From contig CM055271.1 in the NCBI GenBank assembly GCA_029237695.1, positions 38,002,462 to 38,066,461 on the forward strand: a stretch of 64,000 nucleotides of DNA. Direction: 5' to 3'. A program made the translations under genes and the position numbers. Numbering within the stretch: the stretch's first letter is position 1; every line of letters begins with the position of its first letter. This DNA is from Conchocele bisecta. Its lineage: Eukaryota > Mollusca > Bivalvia > Lucinida > Thyasiridae. This document shows, in pieces, positions 30,834 to 41,559 of this stretch. The notes under the pieces were generated by a model. That model did not search any database and was not told where the DNA came from. It worked only from the letters and a program-made list of their open reading frames with translations.

Positions 30834-33800
30834 TTTTTTTTTTCATTTTATTTTTTTATTCATCTAGGTTACATGTATACATCCATACATAAATACATAC
30901 ATACATATATACATAAACTAGCACTGTCGAAAGTATTTGTACATGCAATTTAAAAAATAACATGTAAAAACTATTTTGACAAGTTTTTTTTTATCTATCA
31001 GAGAATTAAATAAATGTATCTATTACTAGCGATATACCTGCAACCGAGAGTTTTTCATTTTTTTTTATTGGAGTTGTATAGGTCGATATGGGTATATGAA
31101 ATGAGGGTGGTTTTACAAGGTTAAAAAATACATGTTTTCCTAAAAGAAGTAATAACAAAGGTGTTATTGTAAAATGGGGGGTGGGGAATACTTTAACCTA
31201 AGGATGGGTTTATAGGAGTGGTCGATTTATTTTAATGTCTGCTTTACTGTATAAAGTCATTCCATTTCGAGTGAAACTTGTCCATTTTGTCTTTCATACT
31301 GGCAATTGTTTTTTCGATGTTAATAGTCTGTTTAAGATATGCATTAAAGTGTTCTATTGTTGGATGTGTTGACTCATACTTGCATTTAAAAATGAAATAT
31401 TTTGCAAGTAGAATGATAAAGCTAATAAGTATTGTTTTATTTTTATTTTTACATGGAACTTTTGCGTTACAGAATGATATACATTCATAAGTTAAGTGCA
31501 TAGTGAAGTCTAATCTACTTGTATGTAATAGTTCGTTTACGTCTGACCAAAACGGTTGTATGTTAGTACATTCCCAAAACATGTGTTTGTTTGAATCTAC
31601 GGCCATGTGACAAAAATCACATAGATTTGATGGCTTTATTTTGCATTTGAACAGAAATGAGTTATTCGGAATTATTCGCATTAGATATTTGTATTGAAAA
31701 GCTCTAAGTTTTGTACTTATTGTATTTTTGTATGGCAATGAGAAAATATAATTCCATTCGATGTTTTGATTGTTTAATTCGTTTTCCATTTCAGTATATG
31801 TTTTTGTTGTGGCAACCTCATATTGTAAATTTCCTTGTTGTATAATATTTTATTCACATGATTTGATGATAATATAGTAGATATTAAATACTTTGGAATG
31901 TCATTATCTATTTGTTCTAATATCATTGTCTGTTTCCATTCTGCTTTAATATTGCCTAGCAGGATATAATATTTTAAGAAGTCTCCATTGTTTATGTTGT
32001 ATATTTCTTTTAGAGTATCAAAGTTATAGAATTCTTTTATCCTATGGTCATATATATGCTTCACATACATAATACCTTTATTATGCCATTCTGTGTAGAA
32101 AAATGTATTTTTGCTTTCGTTTTTGATATTGCTGTTATGCCATATAATTTCGTGCGATATATTAGTATTTTTATTGTTATACTTTATTTTACACCATGAA
32201 ATTAATATTTGTTTCAAGAATGTATATTTTTTAATTATTTTCTTGGCATCGTTATGATCAAGATTACTTTTAAACAATATATCTCCTCCATATTTATTTA
32301 GTTCTTTATTGTATGCGTTTTTCAAGTGGTTTTGTGTACCTTTTAGACGTTTGATCCATGAACATTTTAGGGAATTTATGAATGCATGAATATTTACCAT
32401 TTTGAGACCGTAGTTTTCATACTTTTGAATTATAGTATTTCGTGATATTTTATCTGGTTTACCATCCCAAAGAAATGTATACATTATAGAATTTATTTGT
32501 TCGATTGTCCGGTCTTCCGGATTTTCGAGCACAGTTAATGGGTATATCAGTTTTGGTAACGCAAAAGTCTTCAACACAGTTATTTTTCCAATTAATGTTA
32601 AGTTCCGTTTTTGCCAATTATTTAGACAATGTTGGAATGACTTAATTTTGGGGGATAAATTTAATTCATGAATTTTAGTTTTGTTGTTTGTGAATATTAT
32701 TCCTAATGTTGAGGCACGTTCATTTGACCAAGTGTATGTATTACTGTTACACCATTTGCTTGGGTCGTTTTTTAACCTTCCTATCCTTAAGGCCGTACAT
32801 TTTGATTTATTTAATTTGAGACCAGATATTTTCGCAAAAGTATCTAACGTTTTTATAAGTTCATTAAATGAACGTTCTGAACCATCTAGAGTAAAACTTG
32901 CATCGTCAGCAAACAGGGTTTGTTTTATTTCATTTCCACCTAGTATTAGACCTTTTATGTTGTTGTTGTTATTTATTTGTCTTGATAATATATCTATGCA
33001 TATAATGAAAATATAAGCTGACAATGGACAGTCTTGTCTTACACCTTTCTTCACATTAAAGAAATCTGATAGATATCCATTATTTGAAATACAACTTTTT
33101 GCGTCTTTATAAAATAGTTCTATCCATTGTATGAGAGATTCTCCAAAGTTTAATTTTTTTAGGCACGTGATTATGAATTTATGATCTAAGCTGTCAAAGG
33201 CTTTTTGAAAATCAGCAAAGAAAACTAGACCAGGTATATTGGTATCATTGGTTTCTTCTATTATTTCCATGAGTGTACGAACATTTTCTCCTATGTAACG
33301 GCCCTTTACGAATCCAGTTTGATTAACATTAATTATGGAATCAAGTACTTTTTTAATTCTATTGCTCACTACTTTGGTTGCAATTTTATAATCTACATTC
33401 AAAAGTGATATCGGTCTCTCCAATTGTCCAGTGAAAGTGTATCTTTATCTTTTTTCGGTAATAGTGTAATAATTCCTTGTTTTGTAATTCTGTTAAAGAT
33501 CCGATTTGATATGAATAGTTAATCGATTTGATATAATGTTCCTTGATATCGTTCCAATATATTTATAAAACTCAGCTGTAATTCCATCTGATCCTGGACT
33601 TTTCATATTCTTCATATCTCTTATTGCCGATTGGCATTCATTTTCATTTATTATACCTTCACATGTCTGTTTTTCATCATCATTTAGTTTTTTATCGTTT
33701 TCGTCGAAAAAGTGGTTATTTTCTGTTTCTATATTATTATTTCTACTATAGATGTGTGCATAATAATGTTTTGCATGATCAAGAATATCCCTTTGGTTGT

Positions 33801-33904
33801 TTTCTAGATTGCCATTTATGTTTATTTGCTTAATTGATTTTTCTTCTGATCTTTTTTTTTCTAAGTTAGAAAAATATTTTGTATTCTTTTCAGTACCTTC
33901 CACC
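30834..33904 (-). mobile_element. 5'-truncated L1/Tx1-like LINE with target duplication
   Basis: The poly-A end lies at 30834 (T run on the plus strand) and the 5' end at 33904. CATTTTAGTC occurs on both sides (30824-30833 and 33905-33914), a 10 to 12 bp target-site duplication. Insertion cut a family C MITE. Only the reverse transcriptase and C-terminal part of ORF2 remain; ORF1 and the endonuclease are absent. Confidence 0.92.
31244..33903 (-). pseudogene. LINE ORF2 reverse transcriptase (frameshifted)
   Basis: ORF2 of an L1/Tx1-type LINE, normally the polymerase that copies the element's RNA at a nicked target. The first surviving codons encode WVEGTEKNTKYFSNLEKKRS, a linker typical of this group, then MKSPGSDGITAEFYKY. 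The main frame, 33423-31774, has 549 codons with RPISLLNVDYKIATK, DFQKAFDSLD (about residue 71), GVRQDCPLSA (about 127) and the catalytic FADD (about 171). The tail in 31789-31244 has RAFQYKYLMRIIP and a CDFC-x-H-x-C zinc-knuckle-like motif. Frameshifts occur near 33490, near 33415 (an extra GA in the codon before RPISLL) and near 31800, and several conserved residues between the first two appear deleted. The copy cannot make an intact enzyme. Confidence 0.92.
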
Positions 33905-33944
33905 CATTTTAGTCTTACCAAGTTTAGTGAAACGGGTCCCTGGT

Positions 33945-34370
33945 GTGCACTAATGTTACAGGTGCAGCTATAAAAATATACAGGTGCAGCTATAAAAAAA
34001 TACAGATGCACCTGTAAAAATACAGCTGCACCTGTAAAAATACGGATGCACCTGTAAAAATGCAGCTGCACCTGTAAAAATACAATTTAGTTTTGACCCC
34101 GTTCGTACATTATATGTACGAACGGTGTCAAAACTAAACTTACAGGAGCAGCTATAAAAATGTACAGGTGCACCTGTAAATGTATAGTTGCACCTGTAAA
34201 ATGTACAGCTGCAGCTATAAATGTATAGCTGCAGCTGTATTTTTATAGCTGCAGCTATACACGTATACCTGTATATATTTACAGCTGCACCTGTATTTTT
34301 ATAGCTGCACTTGTAAATTTAGTTTTGACCCCGTTCGTACACCATAAAAGAGTTCGTTTAGGGACCCGTC
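33945..34370. repeat. GTGCAGCTATAAA-type interspersed hairpin repeat
   Basis: About twenty copies of the 18-20 bp word ACAGGTGCAGCTATAAAAAT in both orientations, with many CAGCTG cores. In the middle (34090-34135) is a hairpin TTTTGACCCCGTTCGTACAT with inverse. TTTTGACCCCGTTCGTACAC recurs at 34322. It may be an element bounded by ACGGGTCCC and GGGACCCGT. Confidence 0.7.
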
Positions 34371-34587
34371 CTACATATGATTATCATTTGCTTCAAACAT
34401 AATTGCTTTGTAAATGTAATGGGGTATACCTGTATGTAAACTACATGTGTCTGAACTTTGTCTTGTTATTTTATTCTTTACGACGCATGGAGTTGCCATT
34501 TCGACCATCTTCGTACGCACAAGCCATCGGTCAGTTTCACCTATTATAGCGTTTGACACAGACGGCAAAGCATATTGCTGATGAACT

Positions 34588-34880
34588 AATACAATTCTGT
34601 TTTGTTTATTGGCGTTTAGCGGCCTATCAACAGCTAAGGTCATTTAAGGCCGGGCAAACGGGTTAGATCCAGTTTTAACCTGCTGCATTGGGGGGGGGGG
34701 GGGTCCCAAAATCAGAACGGAATATTTAGATCGAGAAAGTCACTTTGCCCCTTCCCCTAAAATAGGATTACGAATAATGGTAATACTCACATAAGGGGTA
34801 TAATCAGATTCAACTGTCACATACAAAATGTCAAAGACATATGTGAGGGCCAAACCAGGTCTCCAGTCGGAATTCTGGTA
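34588..34880 (+). mobile_element. Family V SINE-like repeat, copy 3
   Basis: GTTTAGCGGCCTATCAACAG, CTAAGGTCATTTAAGGCCGG, AACGGGTTAGATCC, then CCCAAAATCAGAACGGAATA and GGTATAATCAGATTCAACTG. A run of G at 34690 is probably replication slippage. Confidence 0.65.
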
Positions 34881-35027
34881 AGGATGAACCCCGATCGTTA
34901 AATTACCCATCGCTTGCTCCCACATGCCACCCACAATCAAATTCGGTATAATATCTTCTACATATACTTATTTACAACGTGTTGTCAATTATTTCATGCC
35001 AAAGTATACACCGTGTTTCACAATATG

Positions 35028-35208
35028 TTATAGAGAATAGTAGGTTAGTGCCGTGAATGGGAAAAATATCTGGCAAGGCTTAGGAAACGAGATGGGCGAG
35101 GCTCTGCCGAGCACATCCCGTTTCCGTGCCGCGCCAGATAGTTTTCCCATTCTCGGCACTAACGTACTATTCTATTTATCCCGTCAACACCTACAAATGA
35201 CTTTAACA
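35028..35208. mobile_element. Family A foldback, truncated
   Basis: TAGAGAATAGTAGGTTAGTG to CGTCAACACCTACAAATGAC. The hairpin is complete but the CACGGTGCCGTG section seen in full copies is missing. Confidence 0.8.
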
Positions 35209-35535
35209 TATGTTATTATTTATCAAATCTACAATGGCCATGTTACATGTACAATGTGTGAATAATTAGGGCACTCCACTCACCCATTTTTGGAACTACA
35301 TGTATGACAGATATACCGCTTATATTCTGCTAGCACCGTCTTTATGATAACAACACAAGTCCATCAAAATCGCTATTCCTTATTGCAGTCAACACAGTAT
35401 ACATGGTAATGTCATTTGTGTACAGCTAAGATAGCCGAAATGACTGTGCACTCTAGATAGCATGTGTAGAGATGTCTGTGTTTTGAAAAAAAAGGCACGG
35501 TATTGACTTGTGCTATAAATACTAGTAACGGATAT
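35209..35535. other. No gene recognised
   Basis: No open frame of note and no copy of the named families. Confidence 0.45.
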
Positions 35536-35539
35536 TCTG

Positions 35540-35652
35540 TTCTACAGCTCAGGCTCAGTCAATCAAGCTGCTTGATTGCGACTTGGCATTTTTAATAGCT
35601 GTTCAGAAACATTGATACTATGAATAAGATTAACGCAGGCGTGTGTGTAGAA
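35540..35652. mobile_element. Family B half copy
   Basis: CTACAGCTCAGGCTCAGTCA, ATCAAGCTGCTTGATTGCGA and AAGATTAACGCAGGCGTGTG mark the right half only. Confidence 0.7.
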
Positions 35653-35965
35653 CAACAGTTCATACGGACGTTGTCGTGATTGTTCCTGACTCCAGGACAA
35701 TCGTCACTTTGGCAGATTGAGGCCATGGAATTATAGACACAAGCCCGGATATTAACGGCCGTGACAGCACAACTTAAGTCGCATTAAGTCATTTTGTGTT
35801 TCCTCAAACGGACGTTCAATTGCACTGATGTCATAAAAATACACATGTGCTTTCGCGTGCACTTGTGGTGGAAACTATAGGATTAAAAATAGTTTCAATC
35901 ACTTTGCAGTAGGATTGGGTTTGAATAAACGGCATGTCGGTTTTCATCCAGTATAGTTGGGATTT

Positions 35966-36175
35966 TCAGTATAAACTCTCTAACCGGGACACCCATACAA
36001 TCTACATGTATGTCTGCTTAATGTTATGTGTTTATTGTCATCTCTCACCGTTTATAACATCTGTTCATGATCGCAAACCACATATACCTGTTTTGCGGTG
36101 CCCATATGCCTGATTTACAGTGGAGCCTCTCTCAACCGGACCTCACAGGGTGTCCGGTTTAGAGAAGTTGCACTG
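35966..36175. mobile_element. Family D MITE
   Basis: Left ACTCTCTAACCGGGACACCC, spacer GTTTATAACATCTGTTCATG, centre CAACCGGACCTCACAGGGTG and right AGAGAAGTTGCACTGG. Confidence 0.75.
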
Positions 36176-36366
36176 GAGATATAAATATTACATATTTGGC
36201 ATATGTACATGTGTGTTTATTAAAGTCTCATCAATGTACTAATCACAAATGTATTACTAACATAAAACAGTAAAACGTACATTGTCATTCTGAATAAGAA
36301 TTATAAAAGACGAATCATAGACAGGTGACACAATTGGTGTGCGTCACTCATCTATGTGTTACTAAC

Positions 36367-36439
36367 TACAGTGGAACCTCTATAAACCGGACACCCTGGG
36401 AGGTCCCCAGGGTGTCCGGCTTAAAGAGGTTTCACTGTA
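36367..36439. mobile_element. Family D core hairpin
   Basis: ACAGTGGAACCTCTATAAAC, CGGACACCCTGGGAGGTCCC and the inverse, ending AGGTTTCACTGTAA. It is only the hairpin with short flanks. Confidence 0.8.
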
Positions 36440-36719
36440 AATCAGGCAATTGATCATACATATTTGCTATGCGATTAACAGACATTATCACCTGATATAA
36501 ATGACCAAACAGCTCGTCACAAATAAGATCACGGTTGTTTTCTTTGCTTCCAGAGCAAGTTCTATTCTACACTGCCGCCTGCGCTAATCCTGACAATAGT
36601 GTTGTCACTTTAACGCTGTGTGTCCTATAACATAACATAACAGTTGACCTTGTATATTAGTCATCAGCATATAATTGACAATGGACACATGGCATATACA
36701 CGTACAATGTACTATATAT

Positions 36720-37085
36720 ATATAATTCCAGCACAAAAATATTTACACAATTCCCTAACATTTGATTGGCCCGTAGCAAGTCTCTGTCCAAAATGTATAT
36801 CCCAGTAAACTCCCAGGCCGAACTACGTTCCGTAACCGTGAGGCGCAGTTAAAATAATTCTTAAGAAAACGGAAAATAAATACATTTTCTTGATGAATTT
36901 ATTTCAAATGCTGGAATTATAAGGAATGAATGGCCTTTTTGTGGAATTTATCGGGGATATACACTTGGAAAAGTCGCGGGAATACTGGACGAGGCCTCTC
37001 GGCCTTCGTCCAGTATTCCCGCGTCTTTTCCAAGTTTATACCCCGATAAATTCCACAAAAAGGCCATTCATTCCTATAATGTTCT
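36720..37085. mobile_element. Family L element, copy 2
   Basis: The flank TAATTCCAGCACAAAAATAT and GGCCCGTAGCAAGTCTCTGT is the inverse of 19080-19150. ATTTCAAATGCTGGAATTAT at 36900 mirrors 18943. The hairpin at 36925-37078 has arms GGCCTTTTTGTGGAATTTAT and CGCGGGAATACTGGACGAGG. Relative order compared with copy 1 suggests the hairpin can flip or transpose within the element. Confidence 0.7.
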
Positions 37086-37119
37086 ACATTCATGCATATG
37101 GGCATAACTAGACAGTGTG

Positions 37120-37170
37120 CCTGTGTGGGGACCTCCCAGGGTGTCCGGTTTAGAGAGGTTTCACTGTACT
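37120..37170. mobile_element. Family D right half
   Basis: GGACCTCCCAGGGTGTCCGG followed by AGAGAGGTTTCACTGTA. No left half. Confidence 0.65.
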
Positions 37171-37194
37171 AGTTACATGTATCTTCAAAATATG

Positions 37195-37505
37195 GAGAAT
37201 TGACAGAAAAATGTGTCACATGTGCAATTCATATGAAATATACATTATTTTTTCATATGCAAAATTCATTTGAAATTCATATGTTCTTCATATGAAATTA
37301 ATATGAAAATTGTATATATTTAAAAGCATTGTACATGGGTCTTCATATGAAATTATTATGATTTGCATATGAAATGCATATGAAGATTTTGCATATGAAG
37401 ATTTTGCATATGAATTGCATATCTGCTCACTTTATATAATTTGCATGTGACATTTTCATACGAAATTCATATGACAAACATATGAAATTCATATGCCACA
37501 CATGT
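37195..37505. repeat. CATATG palindrome cluster
   Basis: More than fifteen copies of ATTCATATGAAAT-like words, each centred on the palindrome CATATG, with irregular spacing. A simple degenerate repeat; no gene. Confidence 0.8.
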
Positions 37506-37580
37506 TCTAGTGTAGCTATACAGGAACATCGCATTTTATGATTCATGTCATGATGTCATGACATCAAGCGACATCGAGAA

Positions 37581-37783
37581 TATACTACCGCCCTCGTTAC
37601 ACTTGTCACTACGTGTCTGTTTTTATTTCAAAATACTTGAACATTGTGTTTGAAATCAAGCAGACTGATTGGCCGAGCGCCAGCTGTGCTACAATCGAAT
37701 TGCTTGATTGCGAGTTGGCATTGCCAATAGATGTTCAGAAACGTTGATAATCTGGGCAAGATTAACGCCGGCGGTTGTGTACC
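37581..37783. mobile_element. Family B foldback MITE
   Basis: ACTACCGCCCTCGTTACACT at left and AGATTAACGCCGGCGGTTGT at right. The central hairpin is partly lost (GCGCCAGCTGTGCTACAATC). Confidence 0.75.
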
Positions 37784-37854
37784 GGGCTTGTATCCTTTGA
37801 TATCAAGACTTGGAAACGAGTGTCCAAATTCATAAAGAAGAAGACGAAGAACAA

Positions 37855-38045
37855 GAAAATGCGGCTTATATGTTTTGTGACCAGTGTAGCTCTTTATCAA
37901 ATACATGTACATGATAACAATCTGTATTGCGTTTTGCTTGTGAGAAGTATGTCAGGTGTTTCATTGATTGAATTGCGAAAAGTGCAGATCCTGATTAGAC
38001 TGTGCGGATGCACAGGCTGATCTGAATCTACACTGCTCACAAAAA
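37855..38045. mobile_element. Family E MITE, partial
   Basis: AATGCGGCTTATATGTTTTG, GACCAGTGTAGCTCTTTATC and GCGGATGCACAGGCTGATCT. The right end runs into the 45-bp repeat. Confidence 0.65.
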
Positions 38046-38055
38046 AAATAAAACC

Positions 38056-38525
38056 ACATTGCACCTGTCACAACATTGATGCAACGGCGACAATAAAGCC
38101 CCATTTCGCCCGTCACTACATTGATGCAACGGCGACAATAAAGCCCCATTTCGCCCGTTACAACATTGATGCAACTGCAACAATAAAGCCCCATTTCACC
38201 TGTCACAACATTGATGCAACGGCGACAATAAAGCCCCATTTCGAGTGTCACAACATTGATGCAACGGCGACCATAAAGCCACATTTCGCGTGTCACAACA
38301 TTGATGCATCGGCGACAATAAAGCCCATTTCGCCTGTCACAACATTGATGCATCGGCGACAATAAAGCCACATTTCGTGTGTCACAAATTTGATGCATCG
38401 GCGACAATAAAGCCCCATTTCACCTGTCACAACATTGATGCATCGGCGACAATAAAGCCTCATTTCACATGTCACAACATTGATGCAACGGCGACAATAA
38501 AGCCCCATTTCGCGTGTCACAACCG
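38056..38525 (-). repeat. 45-bp minisatellite with 15-residue frame
   Basis: CAACATTGATGC starts units at 38071, 38116 (CTACATTGATGC) and 38161 and continues to about 38525, with ten or eleven units of 45 bp. One unit is 44 bp. Each holds AACGGCGACAATAAAGCCCC. Because 45 is divisible by three, the minus strand stays open and gives repeats of INVVTGEMGLYCRRC, shifted once by the 44-bp unit. Change is mostly at third-like and scattered positions. There is no start context or domain, so I call it a repeat, not a gene. Confidence 0.85.
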
Positions 38526-38870
38526 CAATTTCATGTCCGTAGACGCCAATGAATGCATGACTGACAACAATGACCCCGGATTTACAACAAACTAATTTGA
38601 TTTCTGTTTACTCTAACATCGCGTATCATTGACAAATGCAAACAAATACTAACAAAAGACCAATTACCTAGATATATTGCTTTCTGCCATAATGAGCTAA
38701 TACTTTGATAAGGATGGGCACTTAATGAAGGCATTTAAGCAGCAAAGAACCAACATGAGTGCGTATGCTTGTCAAACCAGTATTGGTCAGAACTTAGATT
38801 TCATGTATTGCCTCACCTACATGTATGTGTATGGAACTGAGTGGATAAATTGAGCTCCTTACCTTATAAT
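38526..38870. other. No gene recognised
   Basis: AT-rich, with no family copy identified. Confidence 0.45.
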
Positions 38871-38887
38871 GGCGGCGCAATGTCAAC

Positions 38888-39101
38888 TTAACCCTTCCTA
38901 CACTGTTGACGGAAATTGCCGTCTGCTGTTTTTCGTTTTTGCTTTAATTCTTAACAAAAAACTGGTTTTGACAGCACATGAGAATCGTCTCCACTGGAGA
39001 CGATTCTCATGTGCTGTCAAAACCAGGTTTTTGTCGAGAAATATTGAAAATAAAACATTTCCAGCAGACGACAACATTTAATTCAGCACAGTAAGGGTTA
39101 A
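38888..39101. mobile_element. Family N TTAA-bounded foldback, copy 2
   Basis: Begins TTAACCCTTCCTACACTG and ends CAGCACAGTAAGGGTTAA. A perfect inner hairpin is ACTGGTTTTGACAGCACATG, AGAATCGTCTCCA and the inverse. Compare 2970-3247. Confidence 0.75.
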
Positions 39102-39150
39102 AACATTTTCTAAACTGAACTGTGCGACTGTCTTTGATGCTATGTCAAGG

Positions 39151-39563
39151 TACATGATCACGTGGTTACAATAACAACACCAATTATTGAAACTTCCGGA
39201 AGTGCCTCCGATTCCAGGTACGTATTCTTGTATATTGTCCTTATTATGTAACGGATTTTTTTGAAATATGGCGCATCAAACGCGTCTTATAAGCTGCATT
39301 TGGTGATCTCGTTTTTGGGAATAATCGATTTCCGTGTTTACTGTACTATTGAAACGGAAATGGATTCTTCGAAAAACGACATGATTATGCGCCGAAGTCC
39401 CGAGACCACCGAATTCAGCTTTGAAGACACGTCTGCTGCGCCATATTTCATCAAAGTCCGTTGCATATTAAGGAAACTATCAAATAATACTTAGTTTGGA
39501 GTGGGCGGGATTTAAACACGTTCAACCATTGTTGTTGTTGTTCTAACCACGTGATCATGCACA
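39151..39563. mobile_element. Family P foldback MITE, copy 3
   Basis: TACATGATCACGTGGTTACA at left and ACCACGTGATCATGCACATT at right. Arms ATGGCGCATCAAACGCGTCT and GAAGACACGTCTGCTGCGCC. Center TTCCGTGTTTACTGTACTAT. Confidence 0.8.
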
Positions 39564-39655
39564 TTGTATGTGGCTGGTTATCGATTGGAAGGCGTGTTGA
39601 TGTATGAACTAGCTACATGTAGATCTCTGAAGAGAAGAATACGTGTCTTTACAAT

Positions 39656-39994
39656 TATCCCGTCAACACAATGCGTATGTGCCGTGAAACACGGTGCCGT
39701 GAAACATTTTTGATATCCTGTCAATACGACCTAATCACTGCGTATGAATATGTGCGGTTGTTATACTAGTCGATTTTCCGATTTTGAGGATACGGCTGTG
39801 GTTATTGTTTGCATTTTAAAGCTATTTGTAGGTGTTGATGGGGTAAATAGAAAATAGTAGGTAGTGCCGTGAATGGGAAAAATATCTGGCGAGGCACGGA
39901 AACGGGATGTGCTCGGCAGAGCCTCTCCCATCCCGTTTTCTAAGCCTTGCCAGATATTTTTTCCCATTCACGGCACTAACCTACTATTCTCTAT
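39656..39994. mobile_element. Family A foldback, copy 7
   Basis: TTATCCCGTCAACACAATGC to CACTAACCTACTATTCTCTA. Includes the TATACTAGTCGATTTTCCGA spacer seen in 8519-8798. Confidence 0.85.
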
Positions 39995-40097
39995 TTCCTG
40001 CATGAAAACTATCTGTGTCCCCTCTTTGCTTGTCGCATCGCCATATGTCCATTCCTTACGACTCGAATATAAGGCACTATGTTGTGAGCGATGATAC

Positions 40098-40345
40098 ACT
40101 TCCGCCTACGCTAAGTGTGCCCATATATTTTACTGCAAAGTACTTGAATATTGAAATTGAGCGGTTTGATTGACAGAGCCTGAGCTGTATCACAGCTCAG
40201 GCTCTGTCAATCAAACCGTTCAATTTCAATATGTGATACAGCTCAGGCTCTGACAATCAAATTGCTTGTTTGCGAGTTGGCATTGCCAATAGATGTTCAG
40301 AAACGTTGATAATCTTGGCAACATTAAAACGCAGGCGGTTATGTA
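40098..40345. mobile_element. Family B foldback with triplicated stem
   Basis: GCGGTTTGATTGACAGAGCC and its inverse form a perfect hairpin around GAGCTGTATCACAGCTC. A third half-stem (GTGATACAGCTCAGGCTCTG) follows, so the centre has been partly duplicated. The right end is AACATTAAAACGCAGGCGGT. Confidence 0.8.
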
Positions 40346-40847
40346 GGCCTATACATAATCTGACGTTACTAACGGACCATGATTTACTTTGAGGGGCTGT
40401 TTCGTGATTCGTGCCAGACTCTTTGTTTCGTTAGCAAAGTGTATACTTAAAACTTACTATCGAAGATATTCCAAATTATTCTGATATATGTACATTGTAT
40501 GTATTGTATAATTTGATACGTTTATTTCAAGATATTAATAGTTTGGACATCCACCATGATGCATATAAAACTCACTCTATAATTTACCCAGTGCTTATAT
40601 TATAGTATCATGATTTCAGCTTCCATGGTACAGCTCGAGCTTGTTCTATTAAAACCGGCCTACGTCTTATAATTACGTCATATAAATATATCCACTATTC
40701 GCAAATACATTTAACTTGCGAGGGCTTGTATTTGGTAAATATTTTATGGATGCCATCGATGTGTTTCAGGCAAATCAGTCCTTGTAACGCCTGACTATAA
40801 TGGCAATTTGACCAAGTGACAAGTATAACGTTAAACGATTTTAAATG
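40346..40847. other. No gene recognised
   Basis: AT-rich with no supported feature. Confidence 0.45.
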
Positions 40848-40909
40848 TTCAGGAAATGACGTCGGCAATTGGCGAATAGAATCGCCAATTGCCGACGTCA
40901 TTTCCTGAA
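40848..40909. repeat. Perfect 62-bp palindrome
   Basis: Arms TTCAGGAAATGACGTCGGCA, ATTGGCGA around the loop ATAGAA, then the exact inverse. It is not obviously a member of any other family here and lies in otherwise plain sequence. Confidence 0.85.
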
Positions 40910-41245
40910 AATTGATCAAACGGTTTGATCATATTTCCGAAGCGTAGGAACATGACATCCGATATGCTGTCGAGAAGTTACGCGGGATAAAACGCTACGT
41001 GTCTATTTCAGGATTCTGATTACGGACACACGCCCACACTTATTAAAGTGATTGACGTGTTCTTTGCCCACAATGATCCAACTAGCAATTGCTTATTGTG
41101 TAGACTGTTTTAGATAATGTTGTGTTTATGTAGTAATGGATTAATGTATGTACTACAATAACCACGTATGTAGATGTGACTGGCAAAATTATTCGTATAA
41201 GAGTTGTGACTGGAAAATATTATATCCGGGCTATAGGAACCTGGG

Positions 41246-41490
41246 GGCCGTTTCACTAAACTTCGTACGACTAAAATATTCGTAAGTGCAAATTTAGGAT
41301 CGTCTGGAAATTTATTTAAATATGGATTTACATGTATTGAGCATAGGCTGCATATGCAGCCTATGCTCAATAAATGTAAATCCAATAAATGTTTACAAGA
41401 AAACTTTGTTAATGTGAAATTGACAAACTGTCATAATTTTGCACTTACGAACATTTTAGTCGTACAATGTTTAGTGAAATGCGCCCAATG
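41246..41490. mobile_element. Family C foldback MITE, full-length
   Basis: GGGGGCCGTTTCACTAAACT to TTTAGTGAAATGCGCCC. The hairpin around GGCTGCATATGCAGCC is intact. Confidence 0.85.
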
Positions 41491-41559
41491 GATTATTGTA
41501 ATAATACTTTGAAAAAAACAAAAAAAAAAACATTGTTAAGTCTTCAATTGGATTGTCAG

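Larger units (their letters stand above)
30630..33940. mobile_element. Family C MITE interrupted by a LINE
   Basis: Family C runs from GTTTCACTAAGCTTCATACG to CACTTACGAACATTTTAGTC at 30833. Its terminal bases (ATTTTAGTC then AAGTTTAGTGAAACGGGTCC) reappear at 33906-33940. The intervening 3.07 kb is the LINE below, so a single MITE is split. Confidence 0.85.

Noticed and set aside
32681..33016. 111-codon plus-strand frame
   Set aside because: Antisense to the LINE reverse transcriptase, including its FADD region.
37961..38520. Possible Cys-rich repeat protein
   Set aside because: Derived from a 45-bp minisatellite with one 44-bp unit that breaks the frame; no start context, signal peptide or domain.
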